From the NCBI RefSeq assembly GCF_002920895.1, contig NZ_PQVG01000003.1:124001-188000 (forward strand): DNA of 64,000 nucleotides, in the 5' to 3' direction. Below the pieces are notes generated by a model. It did not search any database, was not told the DNA's origin, and was given only the letters and a program-made list of their open reading frames with translations. A program made the position numbers and the translations under genes. Shown here piece after piece: positions 9,287-18,989 of the stretch; the stretch's first letter is position 1; each line of letters opens with the position of its first letter. Source of the DNA: Flavobacterium alvei. GTDB taxonomy: Bacteria > Bacteroidota > Bacteroidia > Flavobacteriales > Flavobacteriaceae.

Positions 9287-9307
9287 GAATATAAACTAAC
9301 TAACTAA

Positions 9308-10099
9308 TTATTGTGGTTTGAAAACAAATGTCCAACCTGTTCCATAAGTTTCGCTATTGTTTAAATAAAGCACCATTCTGGTTTGAGTAAGCTCAAGAAT
9401 TTGATATACTCCATCTTTATTTCCAGCAGCAGAACCTAACATTTTTGAATTATTGATAATCAATTTTTTATTAGCTACATCAAGCACAAAGCTACCTTTA
9501 GTTGGTGTTGCAGTTTGGGTTTCGTAATGGTTGTAGTTTGCAGCTCCATTTAAATCGAATTTCATTTTTCCTGCAAAGTCACTAGGAGGACAACAAGTTC
9601 CACCAGCATTCCACCAAGCTCCCATTGCACCATCAGGATTGTTAGGCGGCGACATAAACCACCAAAGTTTATCATCATTTGCAGTGCCATCAAACACCCA
9701 AGTTTTACCCGCAGCGGTGTTGTTGCTCACTAAGTCATACCAATCTTGATCTAAAGCATGGTCTAGTTTGTCAATCTGTACATCAATTGTTTTGGAAAAG
9801 AATTGAGATCCTAAAGTTCCAACATATTTAAATGTAGCTTTTCCTGGTATTGGATAAATGAATTTTTTTTCATTCGTTAGGGCAAGTCCTAAGTTATAAT
9901 CCCAATAACCAGAGATTCCGGGAGTTACCATACTAAGGGTGATTTCGTTTCCTCCAGGAGTACTTTGAGTAGCTACTAATTGAACCCCTTCAACATTGGT
10001 TGTGTCGGATAAGTTTTCTTCCTTTACAATTGGATCGCAGGCTGAAAAAAGCAGCATAAACGAAGCCAATAGGAGATACATTAATTTTATATTTTTCAT
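9308..10099 (-). CDS. Lipoprotein of unknown fold, probable surface glycan-binding protein
   Basis: A 263-residue protein with a lipobox ending at Cys21 (MLLFSAC). It is the third gene after susC and susD, the position where SusE/SusF-like or other surface glycan-binding proteins are encoded. The middle and C-terminal parts are unusually rich in tryptophan and other aromatics (KLWWFMSPPN, GAWWNAGGTCCPP), which suits stacking against glucose rings. There is a vicinal Cys-Cys pair in the GTCCPP stretch. I do not recognise a named domain with confidence. The N-terminal part (residues 25-110) could be an Ig-like spacer. A function in holding beta-glucan at the cell surface is inferred from gene order and composition. 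Confidence 0.75.
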   Translation of the reverse strand: MKNIKLMYLLLASFMLLFSACDPIVKEENLSDTTNVEGVQLVATQSTPGGNEITLSMVTPGISGYWDYNLGLALTNEKKFIYPIPGKATFKYVGTLGSQFFSKTIDVQIDKLDHALDQDWYDLVSNNTAAGKTWVFDGTANDDKLWWFMSPPNNPDGAMGAWWNAGGTCCPPSDFAGKMKFDLNGAANYNHYETQTATPTKGSFVLDVANKKLIINNSKMLGSAAGNKDGVYQILELTQTRMVLYLNNSETYGTGWTFVFKPQ

Positions 10100-10130
10100 A
10101 ATAATAATTGTATTAATAGTTTATTAAATT

Positions 10131-11837
10131 TTACCAACCTGGATTTTGAACATAAACTCCATTTGACAATCTCATTTCTGTTTCTGGGATAGGAAGTAAT
10201 CCTTTGGTTTCAGCTCTGTATTTTACAGAATAAGTGGCGTCTTTTCCAGAATTTCTCACAGGGAAAGTATCGTTGAATGCTGTAGCTACATCTCCCCAGC
10301 GAACCAAGTCAAACCAGTGTAAGGCTTCGAAAGCTAATTCGTGTGAACGTTCGTCTTTTATAGCATCTAATGAATAGGCAACAGGTGCTAAACCAGCTCT
10401 TGCTCTAACAGCATTCATTCCTGTAGCTGTTTTAGTAATTTCAGAGTGCATTAAAAGTACATCGGCATAACGCATAAAGATAAAATCTTGGGCGTGCATT
10501 AATTGCATATCGGTATTACCCCATTTATACATTTGAACAAACATCCCCACATTGCTACCAGCAGCATTTGGATATTGCAATGCAGTATATTTCTTATTGA
10601 ATAATCCAGTTTCGTGATCACCTTTGTCACCTTTGTAGCCATCTGTTCCTTGCTCTACTTTTCCTACTTGAATAATTGAGCCTACTTTTCTAGGATCGGT
10701 ATCTGCCCAACTGCTCCAGAATTTTGGACTCACAGTACCCATTCCCCATCCTTGTCCGTAAGGTACCAATGAGTTGTCACGCAATCCTGTGAATAAGGAA
10801 AGTCTGTTAGTGTAAGAAGGGCCGTTAGTCCAGTTCCAGTCTCCAAATGAGAAACGCTGAACAAACATGGTTTCTAGATTTCCTGTTCCAAAAGTTGGTT
10901 TAGAACCATCTTGACCAACCCAAGACAAATTGTTAGTGGCTGCCCAAGGCAATATTGTTTTACCAGCGGCTTTGTTGATATAAGAGTATGGCCATAGATT
11001 TCTAAAATCAGAAGCTAAAGCATGACCACTATTGCTCATACAATCATTTAAATAGGCAGCAACATCAGTTGCACTTAATTTTCCTCCTCCAACTAAAGGT
11101 AAATCTGTAGTGGCTTTTGCTTCTATGTTGGTCATATAACCAGTATAATGTAAGTAAACACGAGCCATATAAGCCTCGGCAACCCATTTGTTAGCATGTC
11201 CATAACTAGCTGTTGGAATGCTTGGGAATGGAGTAGCTGGTAATTTTTCGATGGCCAATTTTAAATCACTAGCTATTTGTGCAAAAGTTTCAGTATAAGT
11301 TGATCTTGCTACAGTTCTGTCAGCATCAAGTGAATTAATTAACGGAATTCCACCAAAAAATTTAGCCAATCTAAAGTTAAAGAAGGCTCTCATAAACAAG
11401 GCTTCACCAATGGCTTGACTTTTGAATTTATCCGCTTCTTCTTTAGTAGAAAAATACTTGGAAAAATCTGCAGTCTCTGTTTTATCGATAATTGCATTAG
11501 CTCTTGTTATTCCATAATAAGATTGTTTCCACATATCAATATAGGTGTCTTCAAGCGGGTCTTCAAAATTATCTACCCATTTGGCGGCTTTATCATCAGG
11601 ACCACCACCACCTAGCATTGTATTGTCCATTAAATTGGCAGCCATTTGTTCTTCACTCATGGCGTTTGGTAGGTATATGGCATTGTAAACACCCGCCATT
11701 GCTTCATTGATATCTGTAGGTGTTTTATAAAAATTCTCTGAATTTTTTCCGTAAAGATTCTCAGAATCTAAGTAATCCGTGCAACTAGTAGCAACAAAAA
11801 CGGAGGCAATTGCTATTATATATGTTATTTTTTTCAT
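10131..11837 (-). CDS. SusD/RagB-family glycan-binding lipoprotein
   Basis: A 568-residue outer-membrane lipoprotein with lipobox Cys19 (FVATSC) followed by the typical TDYLD start of mature SusD proteins. The N-terminal region carries TPR-like helices (AMAGVYNAIY, FMRAFFNFRLAKFFGGIPL). The C-terminal region holds the RagB signature (DERSHELAFEALHWFDLVRWGD) and ends in LPIPETEMRLSNG, the usual family ending. SusD caps the SusC barrel and delivers oligosaccharide to it. It lies 17 bases downstream of susC in the same operon. Sequence does not reveal the ligand; the enclosing glucanase genes suggest beta-glucan. Confidence 0.96.
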   Translation of the reverse strand: MKKITYIIAIASVFVATSCTDYLDSENLYGKNSENFYKTPTDINEAMAGVYNAIYLPNAMSEEQMAANLMDNTMLGGGGPDDKAAKWVDNFEDPLEDTYIDMWKQSYYGITRANAIIDKTETADFSKYFSTKEEADKFKSQAIGEALFMRAFFNFRLAKFFGGIPLINSLDADRTVARSTYTETFAQIASDLKLAIEKLPATPFPSIPTASYGHANKWVAEAYMARVYLHYTGYMTNIEAKATTDLPLVGGGKLSATDVAAYLNDCMSNSGHALASDFRNLWPYSYINKAAGKTILPWAATNNLSWVGQDGSKPTFGTGNLETMFVQRFSFGDWNWTNGPSYTNRLSLFTGLRDNSLVPYGQGWGMGTVSPKFWSSWADTDPRKVGSIIQVGKVEQGTDGYKGDKGDHETGLFNKKYTALQYPNAAGSNVGMFVQMYKWGNTDMQLMHAQDFIFMRYADVLLMHSEITKTATGMNAVRARAGLAPVAYSLDAIKDERSHELAFEALHWFDLVRWGDVATAFNDTFPVRNSGKDATYSVKYRAETKGLLPIPETEMRLSNGVYVQNPGW

Positions 11838-11854
11838 TGTCTTTGAGTTTTATA

Positions 11855-14800
11855 TTAAAAATCAGCACTTAAACCAAACATTACTGTTCTTGCTTGTGGG
11901 TATAAACCAAGATCTATTCCAGAAGCCCAACTAGCATCGTGTCCAAAACGAACTTCAGGATCCATACCACTATATTTAGTAAAGGTATATAAATTATTTA
12001 CTGCTGCATATACTTTTAGGTTCGAAACAAATTTAAAAGCAGATAGCATTTTATTAAAATTATATCCTAAAGTTAAATTGTTAATTCTTAAATAATCGGC
12101 ATCGTGCATATAGATGTCAGAAACATATTGTGTATTTCTGTTAGATACAGCAGATAATCTAGGCATTGTATTAGATGTGCCTTCACCATGCCAACGATTG
12201 AAAACATCTGATGTATAGTTTTGTTTTGGACTATCAGCAAATGATCTGTAAGATTGCATTACTTGCATGCCATATTTACCAGCCATTGTAGTGTTTAGAT
12301 ATACATTTTTGTATTCTAAATTCAACTGAATACCCAATTCAAAATCAGGATTAGGATTACCTAAATACACTTTGTCTTTCTCGTCAATTAAACCATCTTG
12401 ATTTTGATCTACAAAACGAACGTCACCAGGGCGTTGATCATTGAAGTAGGGTGTTCCCGCTGAAGTTAACCACTCGCTTGCTTCTTTTTGGTTTTGAATA
12501 ATACCTGCAGTTTTGTAGCCGTAGAAATAGCCTATTGGTTGTCCAACTTGTACTCTGGAAACTTCTCCTGTTCCTTGAGACAATACATTGCTTGGTCCGT
12601 GGATGATTCCATCTGCATTAGCAATTTTGGTCACTTCATTTCTGTTATGAGCACCACTTAGGGTAATGCCATATTTGAAATCTCCAATTTTATCATTCCA
12701 GTTAACAGAATATTCAATACCTGAATTTTCAACATTTCCGCCGTTGATAAAAGGAGCTGGTGCACCATTCGTACCTTGACCATCAGGTTTTACTAACCAG
12801 TCTATGGTTGTTTTTTTGTACCAATCAAATGTTACTCCTAGTTTTGAATCCAAAAGTTTTGCATCAATACCAAAGTCTAATTGTTCTGAAGTTTCCCATC
12901 CAATTTCAACATTAGGAACATTGCCAATTACAGCTGTAGTACCAGAAACAGGTTTTGTGTCTCCAAAGAAGTATCCTGGGAAAGAATAATTAATATTGGC
13001 TATATATTGAAAAGCATCAATAGATTGATTTCCGTTTTGCCCCCAACTTGCTCTTAGCTTGGCAAAATTAAGTACGCTTGAAGTACTGGCCATAAAATCT
13101 TCTTTGGTAATTACCCAGCCCGCTGAAACTGAAGGAAAATAACCCCATCTGTGGTCTGGATGAAATCTTGAAGATCCATCAGCACGCATTGTAGCAGAAA
13201 GCAAGTACGTTTCTTTATAATCGTATTGTGCTCTAGCAAAAAAAGATTGTGTAGCGCCACCACCTGCAGCCCAATCTGCACCACTAGCATTAATGTCACT
13301 AATAGAAGCAGGACTTTGAGTGTTGTTTAAATAGGCATATTTTGGATTGCCTGGAAATAATAAATTATTTCTAGTTGCACTTAAATTAATATTGCTTTGG
13401 TCACGAAGTAATTCTGTTCCTATTACAGCTGTAATTTTATGCTCTCCAAATTTTTTGTCATAAGATAGTGTATTAGTCCAAGTAGTGTTGGCTCCAAAAT
13501 AGGAGTTTTGAGAGGCCCCATCTGTAGCATCATTATAAAGTACGCCTAAATGGTAGGTTGGATTCATAGATCTTCCGTTTCCAAACCAAGAATCAACTCC
13601 ATAAACCGATTTGAATTTTAAATTCAAAAAAGGTTCAATTTCTAAAAAGGCATTTCCAGTAATGTTATTGCCTTTTCCATAGTTGTAATTATGTCTGTAA
13701 TACATTACCGCTAAAGGATTGGTTTGTCCTGTATTCAAACCATCTAAAGTAGGAGTGTATCCAAATTCATTAATGTTTCTGTCAATAGAAGTTTGCCAAT
13801 AAGCAGGTTGTAAAGGATTTTGAATTAACGCGTTATGCAAATCATTCCAATAAATGTTACCAGTAGCAATAGATCTGTTTTGAGTGTTAGAGTAGGTAAA
13901 GTTTTCGCCTACAGTAATAATATTGTGTCTATCATTTTTTTTCAAAACCATTGTAGTATTGAATCTAGCCGTAAGCCTTTTGTAACCAGCATCGGTAATG
14001 TTGCCACCAAGAATACCGTCTTGGTCAAAATAAGAAAGACCTGCAGAATAAGTGATGTCTTCGCTACCACCAGTCATATTAAGTGAGTGGCTAACAACAG
14101 GAGCGTCTTTTTTTGTCATTTCATCAATCCAATTGGTGCCTTTCCAGCCTACTTGAAGTTTACCCCAAACATCATCGCCTAGCTGTTTTCCTGCTCCAGG
14201 ATAATTAGTTTCTAGCCAGTTGTTGTCGTGAACCATTGCATTCCAGTCAATTGGTGCTAAGCCGTCATTAACTCTTCCTTCGTCATTAATATACATGTAT
14301 TCTTGGGCATTCAATGGATCCAAGTTTTTGTATATGTTTTGTAGTCCAAAATAGTAATCATAGCTAATTTTTGCAGGACGACCTTTACGACCTTTAACAG
14401 TAGTTACCAAAACAACACCATTGGCTGCTCTAGAACCATAAATTGCTGCTGAAGCGGCATCTTTAAGTACATCAATAGATTCAATATCAGCTGGACTTAA
14501 ATAATCGATGCTTCCTACTGATACTCCATCTACAATGTATAATGGACTTGAGTTACCAATAGTTCCCAATCCACGAATGGTTACTCTTGTTCCTGCTCCA
14601 GGCGATCCATTATTTTGTGTAATGCTGATACCTGCAGCAATACCTTGTAGTGCACTCATTGCAGAACCAGTGTTCAGTGCTGCAAGATCTTCACCTTTAA
14701 AGTTGGAACTTGCTCCAGTAATCAAGCCTTTCTTTTGAGTTCCATACCCAATTACAACCACTTCCTGTAACGATTGCGATTCAGGTTTTAAATTAGCATT

Positions 14801-15073
14801 AATGGTTGTTCTACCTTTAATAGGTTCTTGTACGGTGGCATAGCCCACGAAGCTAAAAACTAAAGTGCCATTAGAATCGGCCTTTAATTGATAATTTCCA
14901 TCCATGTCCGAAGAGGTTGCCTTTGGCGTTCCTTTAATTAAAATGGAAACTCCTGGAATGGGTAATCCGTTTTCGTCAATTACCTTCCCTTTTATGGATA
15001 CATCTTGTGCTTGTCCATAAACTGAGAATAGAACGGATAAAAAACAAAAAATAAGTAATTTTGTTAATTTCAT
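11855..15073 (-). CDS. SusC/RagA-family TonB-dependent outer-membrane transporter
   Basis: A 1072-residue SusC-type transporter. After a 22-residue signal peptide comes a carboxypeptidase-D-like regulatory domain (KGKVIDENGLPIPGVSI, residues 27-100). The TonB-linked plug follows with SLQEVVVIGYG, VTIRGLGTIG, PLYIVDGV and DVLKDAASAAIYGSRAANG, all classic SusC motifs. The remaining 800 residues form the beta-barrel, ending in aromatic GLSADF as outer-membrane proteins do. It imports oligosaccharides with the SusD partner encoded next. It is the first gene of the operon, divergent from the AraC gene at 15257 with 183 bases between them. Confidence 0.97.
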   Translation of the reverse strand: MKLTKLLIFCFLSVLFSVYGQAQDVSIKGKVIDENGLPIPGVSILIKGTPKATSSDMDGNYQLKADSNGTLVFSFVGYATVQEPIKGRTTINANLKPESQSLQEVVVIGYGTQKKGLITGASSNFKGEDLAALNTGSAMSALQGIAAGISITQNNGSPGAGTRVTIRGLGTIGNSSPLYIVDGVSVGSIDYLSPADIESIDVLKDAASAAIYGSRAANGVVLVTTVKGRKGRPAKISYDYYFGLQNIYKNLDPLNAQEYMYINDEGRVNDGLAPIDWNAMVHDNNWLETNYPGAGKQLGDDVWGKLQVGWKGTNWIDEMTKKDAPVVSHSLNMTGGSEDITYSAGLSYFDQDGILGGNITDAGYKRLTARFNTTMVLKKNDRHNIITVGENFTYSNTQNRSIATGNIYWNDLHNALIQNPLQPAYWQTSIDRNINEFGYTPTLDGLNTGQTNPLAVMYYRHNYNYGKGNNITGNAFLEIEPFLNLKFKSVYGVDSWFGNGRSMNPTYHLGVLYNDATDGASQNSYFGANTTWTNTLSYDKKFGEHKITAVIGTELLRDQSNINLSATRNNLLFPGNPKYAYLNNTQSPASISDINASGADWAAGGGATQSFFARAQYDYKETYLLSATMRADGSSRFHPDHRWGYFPSVSAGWVITKEDFMASTSSVLNFAKLRASWGQNGNQSIDAFQYIANINYSFPGYFFGDTKPVSGTTAVIGNVPNVEIGWETSEQLDFGIDAKLLDSKLGVTFDWYKKTTIDWLVKPDGQGTNGAPAPFINGGNVENSGIEYSVNWNDKIGDFKYGITLSGAHNRNEVTKIANADGIIHGPSNVLSQGTGEVSRVQVGQPIGYFYGYKTAGIIQNQKEASEWLTSAGTPYFNDQRPGDVRFVDQNQDGLIDEKDKVYLGNPNPDFELGIQLNLEYKNVYLNTTMAGKYGMQVMQSYRSFADSPKQNYTSDVFNRWHGEGTSNTMPRLSAVSNRNTQYVSDIYMHDADYLRINNLTLGYNFNKMLSAFKFVSNLKVYAAVNNLYTFTKYSGMDPEVRFGHDASWASGIDLGLYPQARTVMFGLSADF

Positions 15074-15142
15074 TTTTCTAAAATTTTGGTTAGTTAATAG
15101 TTAAAAAGTATTATCTCTTAATGAAAAAAAGTAATACATTTA

Positions 15143-15150
15143 CAAATGTA
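15143..15150 (-). promoter_or_regulatory. Candidate -7 element (TACATTTG) of the susC promoter
   Basis: The minus-strand octamer matches TA-N2-TTTG and lies 70 bases before the susC start, giving a leader of roughly 60 bases. It overlaps a small dyad (ACATTT, 2 bases, AAATGT) that could be an operator half. A -33 TTG is not clear. Confidence 0.45.
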
Positions 15151-15256
15151 AATATTATGTTAATTTTATATTAATTGATTTTTGTCAATTATTAATCCAT
15201 TTTTTACTAATCATGAAATTATTCTTCAAATTAATTATTATATATAAAATTTATTT

Positions 15257-16129
15257 ATGATTAAAGACGCATATAGAGAGATAACTAGATTGATTCCTGA
15301 GGATAGTTTTTTGGTTGAACAGAGGGTCAAAGATGATTTTGATTTTCCTATACACTTTCATCCTGAATATGAACTTAACTTTATCTATAGAGGAAAAGGA
15401 GTGCGAAGAATTGTTGGCGATCACACAGATGAAATTGATGATTTAGAATTGGTGTTAGTTGGACCTAATGTGGTTCACGGTTGGGAGCTTCACAATTGTA
15501 CTTGTAAAGAAATTTATGAAATCACGATACATATTCACAATGATTTGCTAGATAAAAAAATGTTGTCGAGAAGAATTTTCAAGCCAATCAGCGATATGTT
15601 TAATAGAGCAAGATTTGGTATTCTTTTTTCTCGTGAAACCACAAATTTGATGATGCCTAGAATTATGCTATTATCAAGAATTACGGGTTTGCCATATTAT
15701 TTAGAGTTTATTTCTATTCTGAATGACCTTGCGCTTTCTGAAGATCAAAAATCGCTTTCTATTTTAAGTGATGAAAAAGAAGATTTTCATAATAGTGATC
15801 GAATTAAAAAAGTGTACGATTATATTCAAGAAAATTTTTCGAAAACTATCACATTAGATGAGATTTCAAAGTTGGTCAACATGAGTCCTGTTTCATTTAA
15901 TAGATTTATCAAACAAAGAACAGGAAAAACATTTGTTCATTATTTAAACGACACCCGAATTAGTTTTGCCTCGAGATGGTTGTTAGAGACTGATTTGAGT
16001 ATTGGAGAAATTAGTTTTAGATGCGGATTTAATAATATTGCCAATTTTAATAGATTGTTTAAACAAGCTAAAAATACAACTCCAAAGGAATTCAAAAAAC
16101 AATTTATAGGGGTAAAAAGAGTTTTGTAA
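15257..16129 (+). CDS. AraC-family transcriptional regulator, divergent from susC
   Basis: A 290-residue AraC-type regulator and a paralogue of the one at 617. The N-terminal cupin-like domain carries FHPEYELNFIYRGKG and a His-rich VVHGWELHNCTC segment. The last 100 residues form the double helix-turn-helix (TITLDEISKLVNMSPVSFNRF, split over about residues 195-215, and EISFRCGFNNIANFNRLF). It is divergent from susC and convergent with the GH94 gene, from which a perfect hairpin separates it. It is the strongest candidate for local activation of the locus, since no hybrid two-component or SusR-type regulator is present. The effector could be a disaccharide such as cellobiose, which is a guess. 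Confidence 0.92.
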   Translation: MIKDAYREITRLIPEDSFLVEQRVKDDFDFPIHFHPEYELNFIYRGKGVRRIVGDHTDEIDDLELVLVGPNVVHGWELHNCTCKEIYEITIHIHNDLLDKKMLSRRIFKPISDMFNRARFGILFSRETTNLMMPRIMLLSRITGLPYYLEFISILNDLALSEDQKSLSILSDEKEDFHNSDRIKKVYDYIQENFSKTITLDEISKLVNMSPVSFNRFIKQRTGKTFVHYLNDTRISFASRWLLETDLSIGEISFRCGFNNIANFNRLFKQAKNTTPKEFKKQFIGVKRVL

Positions 16130-16144
16130 CTCCTCATTATAATA

Positions 16145-16186
16145 GAAAAACTCTCAAAGAAGACTAAAATTCTAAGAGAGTTTTTC
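16145..16186. terminator. Bidirectional terminator between araC-type and GH94 genes
   Basis: An 11-bp perfect stem (GAAAAACTCTC with GAGAGTTTTTC) with a 20-base loop lies between convergent genes ending at 16129 and 16206. Confidence 0.85.
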
Positions 16187-16205
16187 ATTACTAACTAACA
16201 AATGC

Positions 16206-18641
16206 CTAGCCCATAATTACAATTATTTCATGGGTTTTATTTTTTTCTAATATTGGAATGATATTCGAGTGTATTGTAGTTCCATTTACTATTATTTTTT
16301 CGACACCTTTACTAATATGTTTTGGGTTTGACACCTCAATATTGTATGTTGCTCCTCTAAATTTTCGAGTCATTTTGAAACCATCCCATTTAGTTGGAAT
16401 ACAAGGATTTATCGAAAGTCCTTTGTAATCTGGTTTTATACCTAAAATATATTGTGTTATGGCATAAAAGTTCCAAGATGCTGTTCCTGATAACCAAGAA
16501 TTTTTAGCTTCTCCGGGTTTAAAAGCTTCTTTACCAGCAATCATTTGGCAATAAACATAAGGCTCTACTTTGTGCAATTGAGAAATGTCTTCTAAAAAAC
16601 TTGGAGCAATTTTGGTGTAATAATCATAAGCTGCATCACCGCGTCCTATCATCGTTTCGCCAATCATAATCCAAGGGTTGTTGTGACAAAAGATACCGCC
16701 GTTTTCTTTGTAACCCGCTGGATAAGTTGAAATTTCGCCATATTCGATATAATATTTTGTAAATGCGGGACTATTCAATACTATTCCGTATTCGCAATCT
16801 AAATGTTCTTTTACTGCATTCAAAGATTTCTCGACCAAGCCTTCTTCTTTGCCAATCTCGGCCATAGAACACCAACCTTGCGACTCAATGAATATTTTTC
16901 CCTCTTCATTTTCGTTAGAACCTATTTTTTTGCCATAATAATCATAAGCTCTCAAATACCATTCGCCATCCCAGCCGTGTTGTTTTACAGCTTCAATCAT
17001 ATTATTTACGTGAGTTTCGGCTTCAATTGCTTCGGTTTCTTTTCCTATTTGTTGGCACAGTTTCACAAACTCTTTGCCATAAACCACAAATAATCCAGCA
17101 ATCATAAGGGATTCGGCAGTTTCGCCTTTTTTGTTTCCAGTAGTTTGAAAAGATTCGTTCGGGTCGTTTGAAAAACAATTCAAGTTCAAACAGTCGTTCC
17201 AATCGGCTCGTCCTATTAAGGGCAATTGATGAGGTCCTAAATTATTTACGACGTGGTAAAACGAAATTTTCAAATGTTCAAAATGACTTTTTGCTTTTGA
17301 AGGATCATTGTCAAATGGAACTAATTCGTCGAGTAGCGAAAAATCGCCAGTTTCTTTGATGTATTCAGTGGTTGAAAGGATTAGCCAAAGCGGGTCATCG
17401 TTGAAATCGCCTCCGATTGCGGCATTTCCTTTTTTGGTCAAAGGCTGGTATTGGTGGTAGCAAGAACCATCTTCAAATTGTGTTGAAGCAATATCAACAA
17501 TGCGTTCTCTGGCTCTTTCAGGAATTTGATGTACAAAACCAATTAAATCTTGATTGGAATCTCGAAAGCCCATTCCGCGACCAATTCCCGATTCGAAAAA
17601 CGAAGCAGAACGTGACATATTAAAGGTAACCATACATTGATATTGGTTCCAGATATTGACCATTCTATCTAGTTTTTCGTCACCCGATTGGATATTAATT
17701 GTGCTAAGTAAATTGTCCCAATAGATTTTTAATTCATTAAATGCGGCTTTTACTTTTTCGACTGTATTGTATTTTTCAATCATCGCCTTTGCTGGTTTTT
17801 TATTGATGATTGATTTGCTTTCCCATTTTTGGTCATCGGCAACTTCAACATAACCAAGCATGAAAATATAATCTTTGCTTTCTCCTGGTTTTAATTCGAC
17901 TTCGATATAATGGGAGGCTATAGGAGACCATCCGTGAGCTATGGTATTTTTAGGTTTTCCATCGGTTACTACTTCTGGGGCTTCAAATCCATTGTACAAT
18001 CCGATAAATGATTCTCTATCGGTGTCAAACCCTTTGATGGCTTCGTTTACAGAATAAAAAGAATAATGATTTCGGCGTTCTTTGAATTCTGTTTTGTGAT
18101 AAATTACGGAATCTTCGACTTCCACTTCGCCAGTACTGAAATTTCTTTGAAAATTGGTCATATCGTCCTCAGCATTCCAAAGTGCCCATTCGATGAAGGA
18201 GAATAATTTTAATTTTTTTACTTCCGACGAATTATTTTTTAAGCTTAATTTTTGAATTTCGCCCCAAAACCCTAGTGGAATAAACTGTAAAACTTCGGCT
18301 TGAACTCCGTTTTTAGAACTTTTGAATTTAGTGTAACTCATTCCGTGACGACATTCGTAGCGGTCTAGTTCTGTTTTTACGGGTTTCCATCCTGGAGACC
18401 AAACGGAGTCACCTTCTTTTATGTAAAAATATTTTCCGCCATTATCAACAGGAACATTATTATATCTATAACGAGTTAATCTTCTAAATTTTGCATCTTT
18501 ATAAAAAGTATAACCACCTCCAGTATTTGAAGTTAAGGAGAAAAAATCTTCATTCCCCAAATAATTAATCCAAGGGTAAGGTGTTTTAGGGTTTGTGATT
18601 ACATATTCTCTAGAATCATCATCAAAATGGCCGTATTTCAT
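16206..18641 (-). CDS. GH94 cellobiose phosphorylase (cytoplasmic)
   Basis: An 811-residue GH94 inverting phosphorylase without a signal peptide. It converts a beta-glucosyl disaccharide and phosphate to alpha-glucose-1-phosphate and glucose. The N-terminal stretch ([30 protein letters not shown]) closely follows known cellobiose phosphorylases as I remember them. [12 protein letters not shown] (about 358-369) is the substrate-binding motif. [10 protein letters not shown] supplies Asp483, which fits the catalytic acid (Asp490 in the Cellulomonas gilvus enzyme, from memory). The gene has its own upstream region and is not in the susCD operon. It fits as the terminal step for disaccharide imported by the symporter at 1571. 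Laminaribiose specificity is possible but less likely given the N-terminal match. Confidence 0.92.
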   Translation of the reverse strand: MKYGHFDDDSREYVITNPKTPYPWINYLGNEDFFSLTSNTGGGYTFYKDAKFRRLTRYRYNNVPVDNGGKYFYIKEGDSVWSPGWKPVKTELDRYECRHGMSYTKFKSSKNGVQAEVLQFIPLGFWGEIQKLSLKNNSSEVKKLKLFSFIEWALWNAEDDMTNFQRNFSTGEVEVEDSVIYHKTEFKERRNHYSFYSVNEAIKGFDTDRESFIGLYNGFEAPEVVTDGKPKNTIAHGWSPIASHYIEVELKPGESKDYIFMLGYVEVADDQKWESKSIINKKPAKAMIEKYNTVEKVKAAFNELKIYWDNLLSTINIQSGDEKLDRMVNIWNQYQCMVTFNMSRSASFFESGIGRGMGFRDSNQDLIGFVHQIPERARERIVDIASTQFEDGSCYHQYQPLTKKGNAAIGGDFNDDPLWLILSTTEYIKETGDFSLLDELVPFDNDPSKAKSHFEHLKISFYHVVNNLGPHQLPLIGRADWNDCLNLNCFSNDPNESFQTTGNKKGETAESLMIAGLFVVYGKEFVKLCQQIGKETEAIEAETHVNNMIEAVKQHGWDGEWYLRAYDYYGKKIGSNENEEGKIFIESQGWCSMAEIGKEEGLVEKSLNAVKEHLDCEYGIVLNSPAFTKYYIEYGEISTYPAGYKENGGIFCHNNPWIMIGETMIGRGDAAYDYYTKIAPSFLEDISQLHKVEPYVYCQMIAGKEAFKPGEAKNSWLSGTASWNFYAITQYILGIKPDYKGLSINPCIPTKWDGFKMTRKFRGATYNIEVSNPKHISKGVEKIIVNGTTIHSNIIPILEKNKTHEIIVIMG

Positions 18642-18666
18642 TTTTATTATATTTTAAATTAACTTC

Positions 18667-18690
18667 AAAACACAATCAAAGTTGTGTTTT
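18667..18690 (-). repeat. Leader hairpin upstream of the GH94 gene
   Basis: Arms AAAACACAA and TTGTGTTTT enclose 6 bases, 26-49 bases before the GH94 start. It could affect mRNA stability or translation. Confidence 0.5.
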
Positions 18691-18720
18691 AGGGTTAATA
18701 GTAACTAATTCGTATTGGTA

Positions 18721-18828
18721 GATAGGTTTTTTTGCTAATTTGATAATAGACAGGTGGTATAATTAGCATTTTTCAAAATTAGCCAACTAACTAAATATTT
18801 CTTTATACTATTTTGTCTATTACCTATC
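18721..18828. promoter_or_regulatory. Split inverted repeat and -7 element in the gap between GH94 and PorT-like genes
   Basis: The 348-base gap 18642-18989 holds divergent promoters. A continuous right arm (TGTCTATTACCTATC, 18814-18828) is matched on the left by two pieces, GATAGGT (18721-18727) and TAATAGACA (18744-18752). Between the arms, CAAAATTA at 18774-18781 reads TAATTTTG on the minus strand, a TA-N2-TTTG -7 element for GH94. The arms bracketing a promoter suggest a regulator site, but the spacing is unusual. Confidence 0.4.
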
Positions 18829-18989
18829 TTTTTTTAACTCAAACTAGCTTTCGTATCAGAAAATAAAGAGTTTTAAACAGTCGATAGGATTAGTTTTTTC
18901 TGGATTTATGAGATTAGTTTTTATTGCCAAAAAAAAAGAAATTTTTGCTGTTGTGTTTTTTTATAACTTTATCCCTTAAAAAATAAGGT

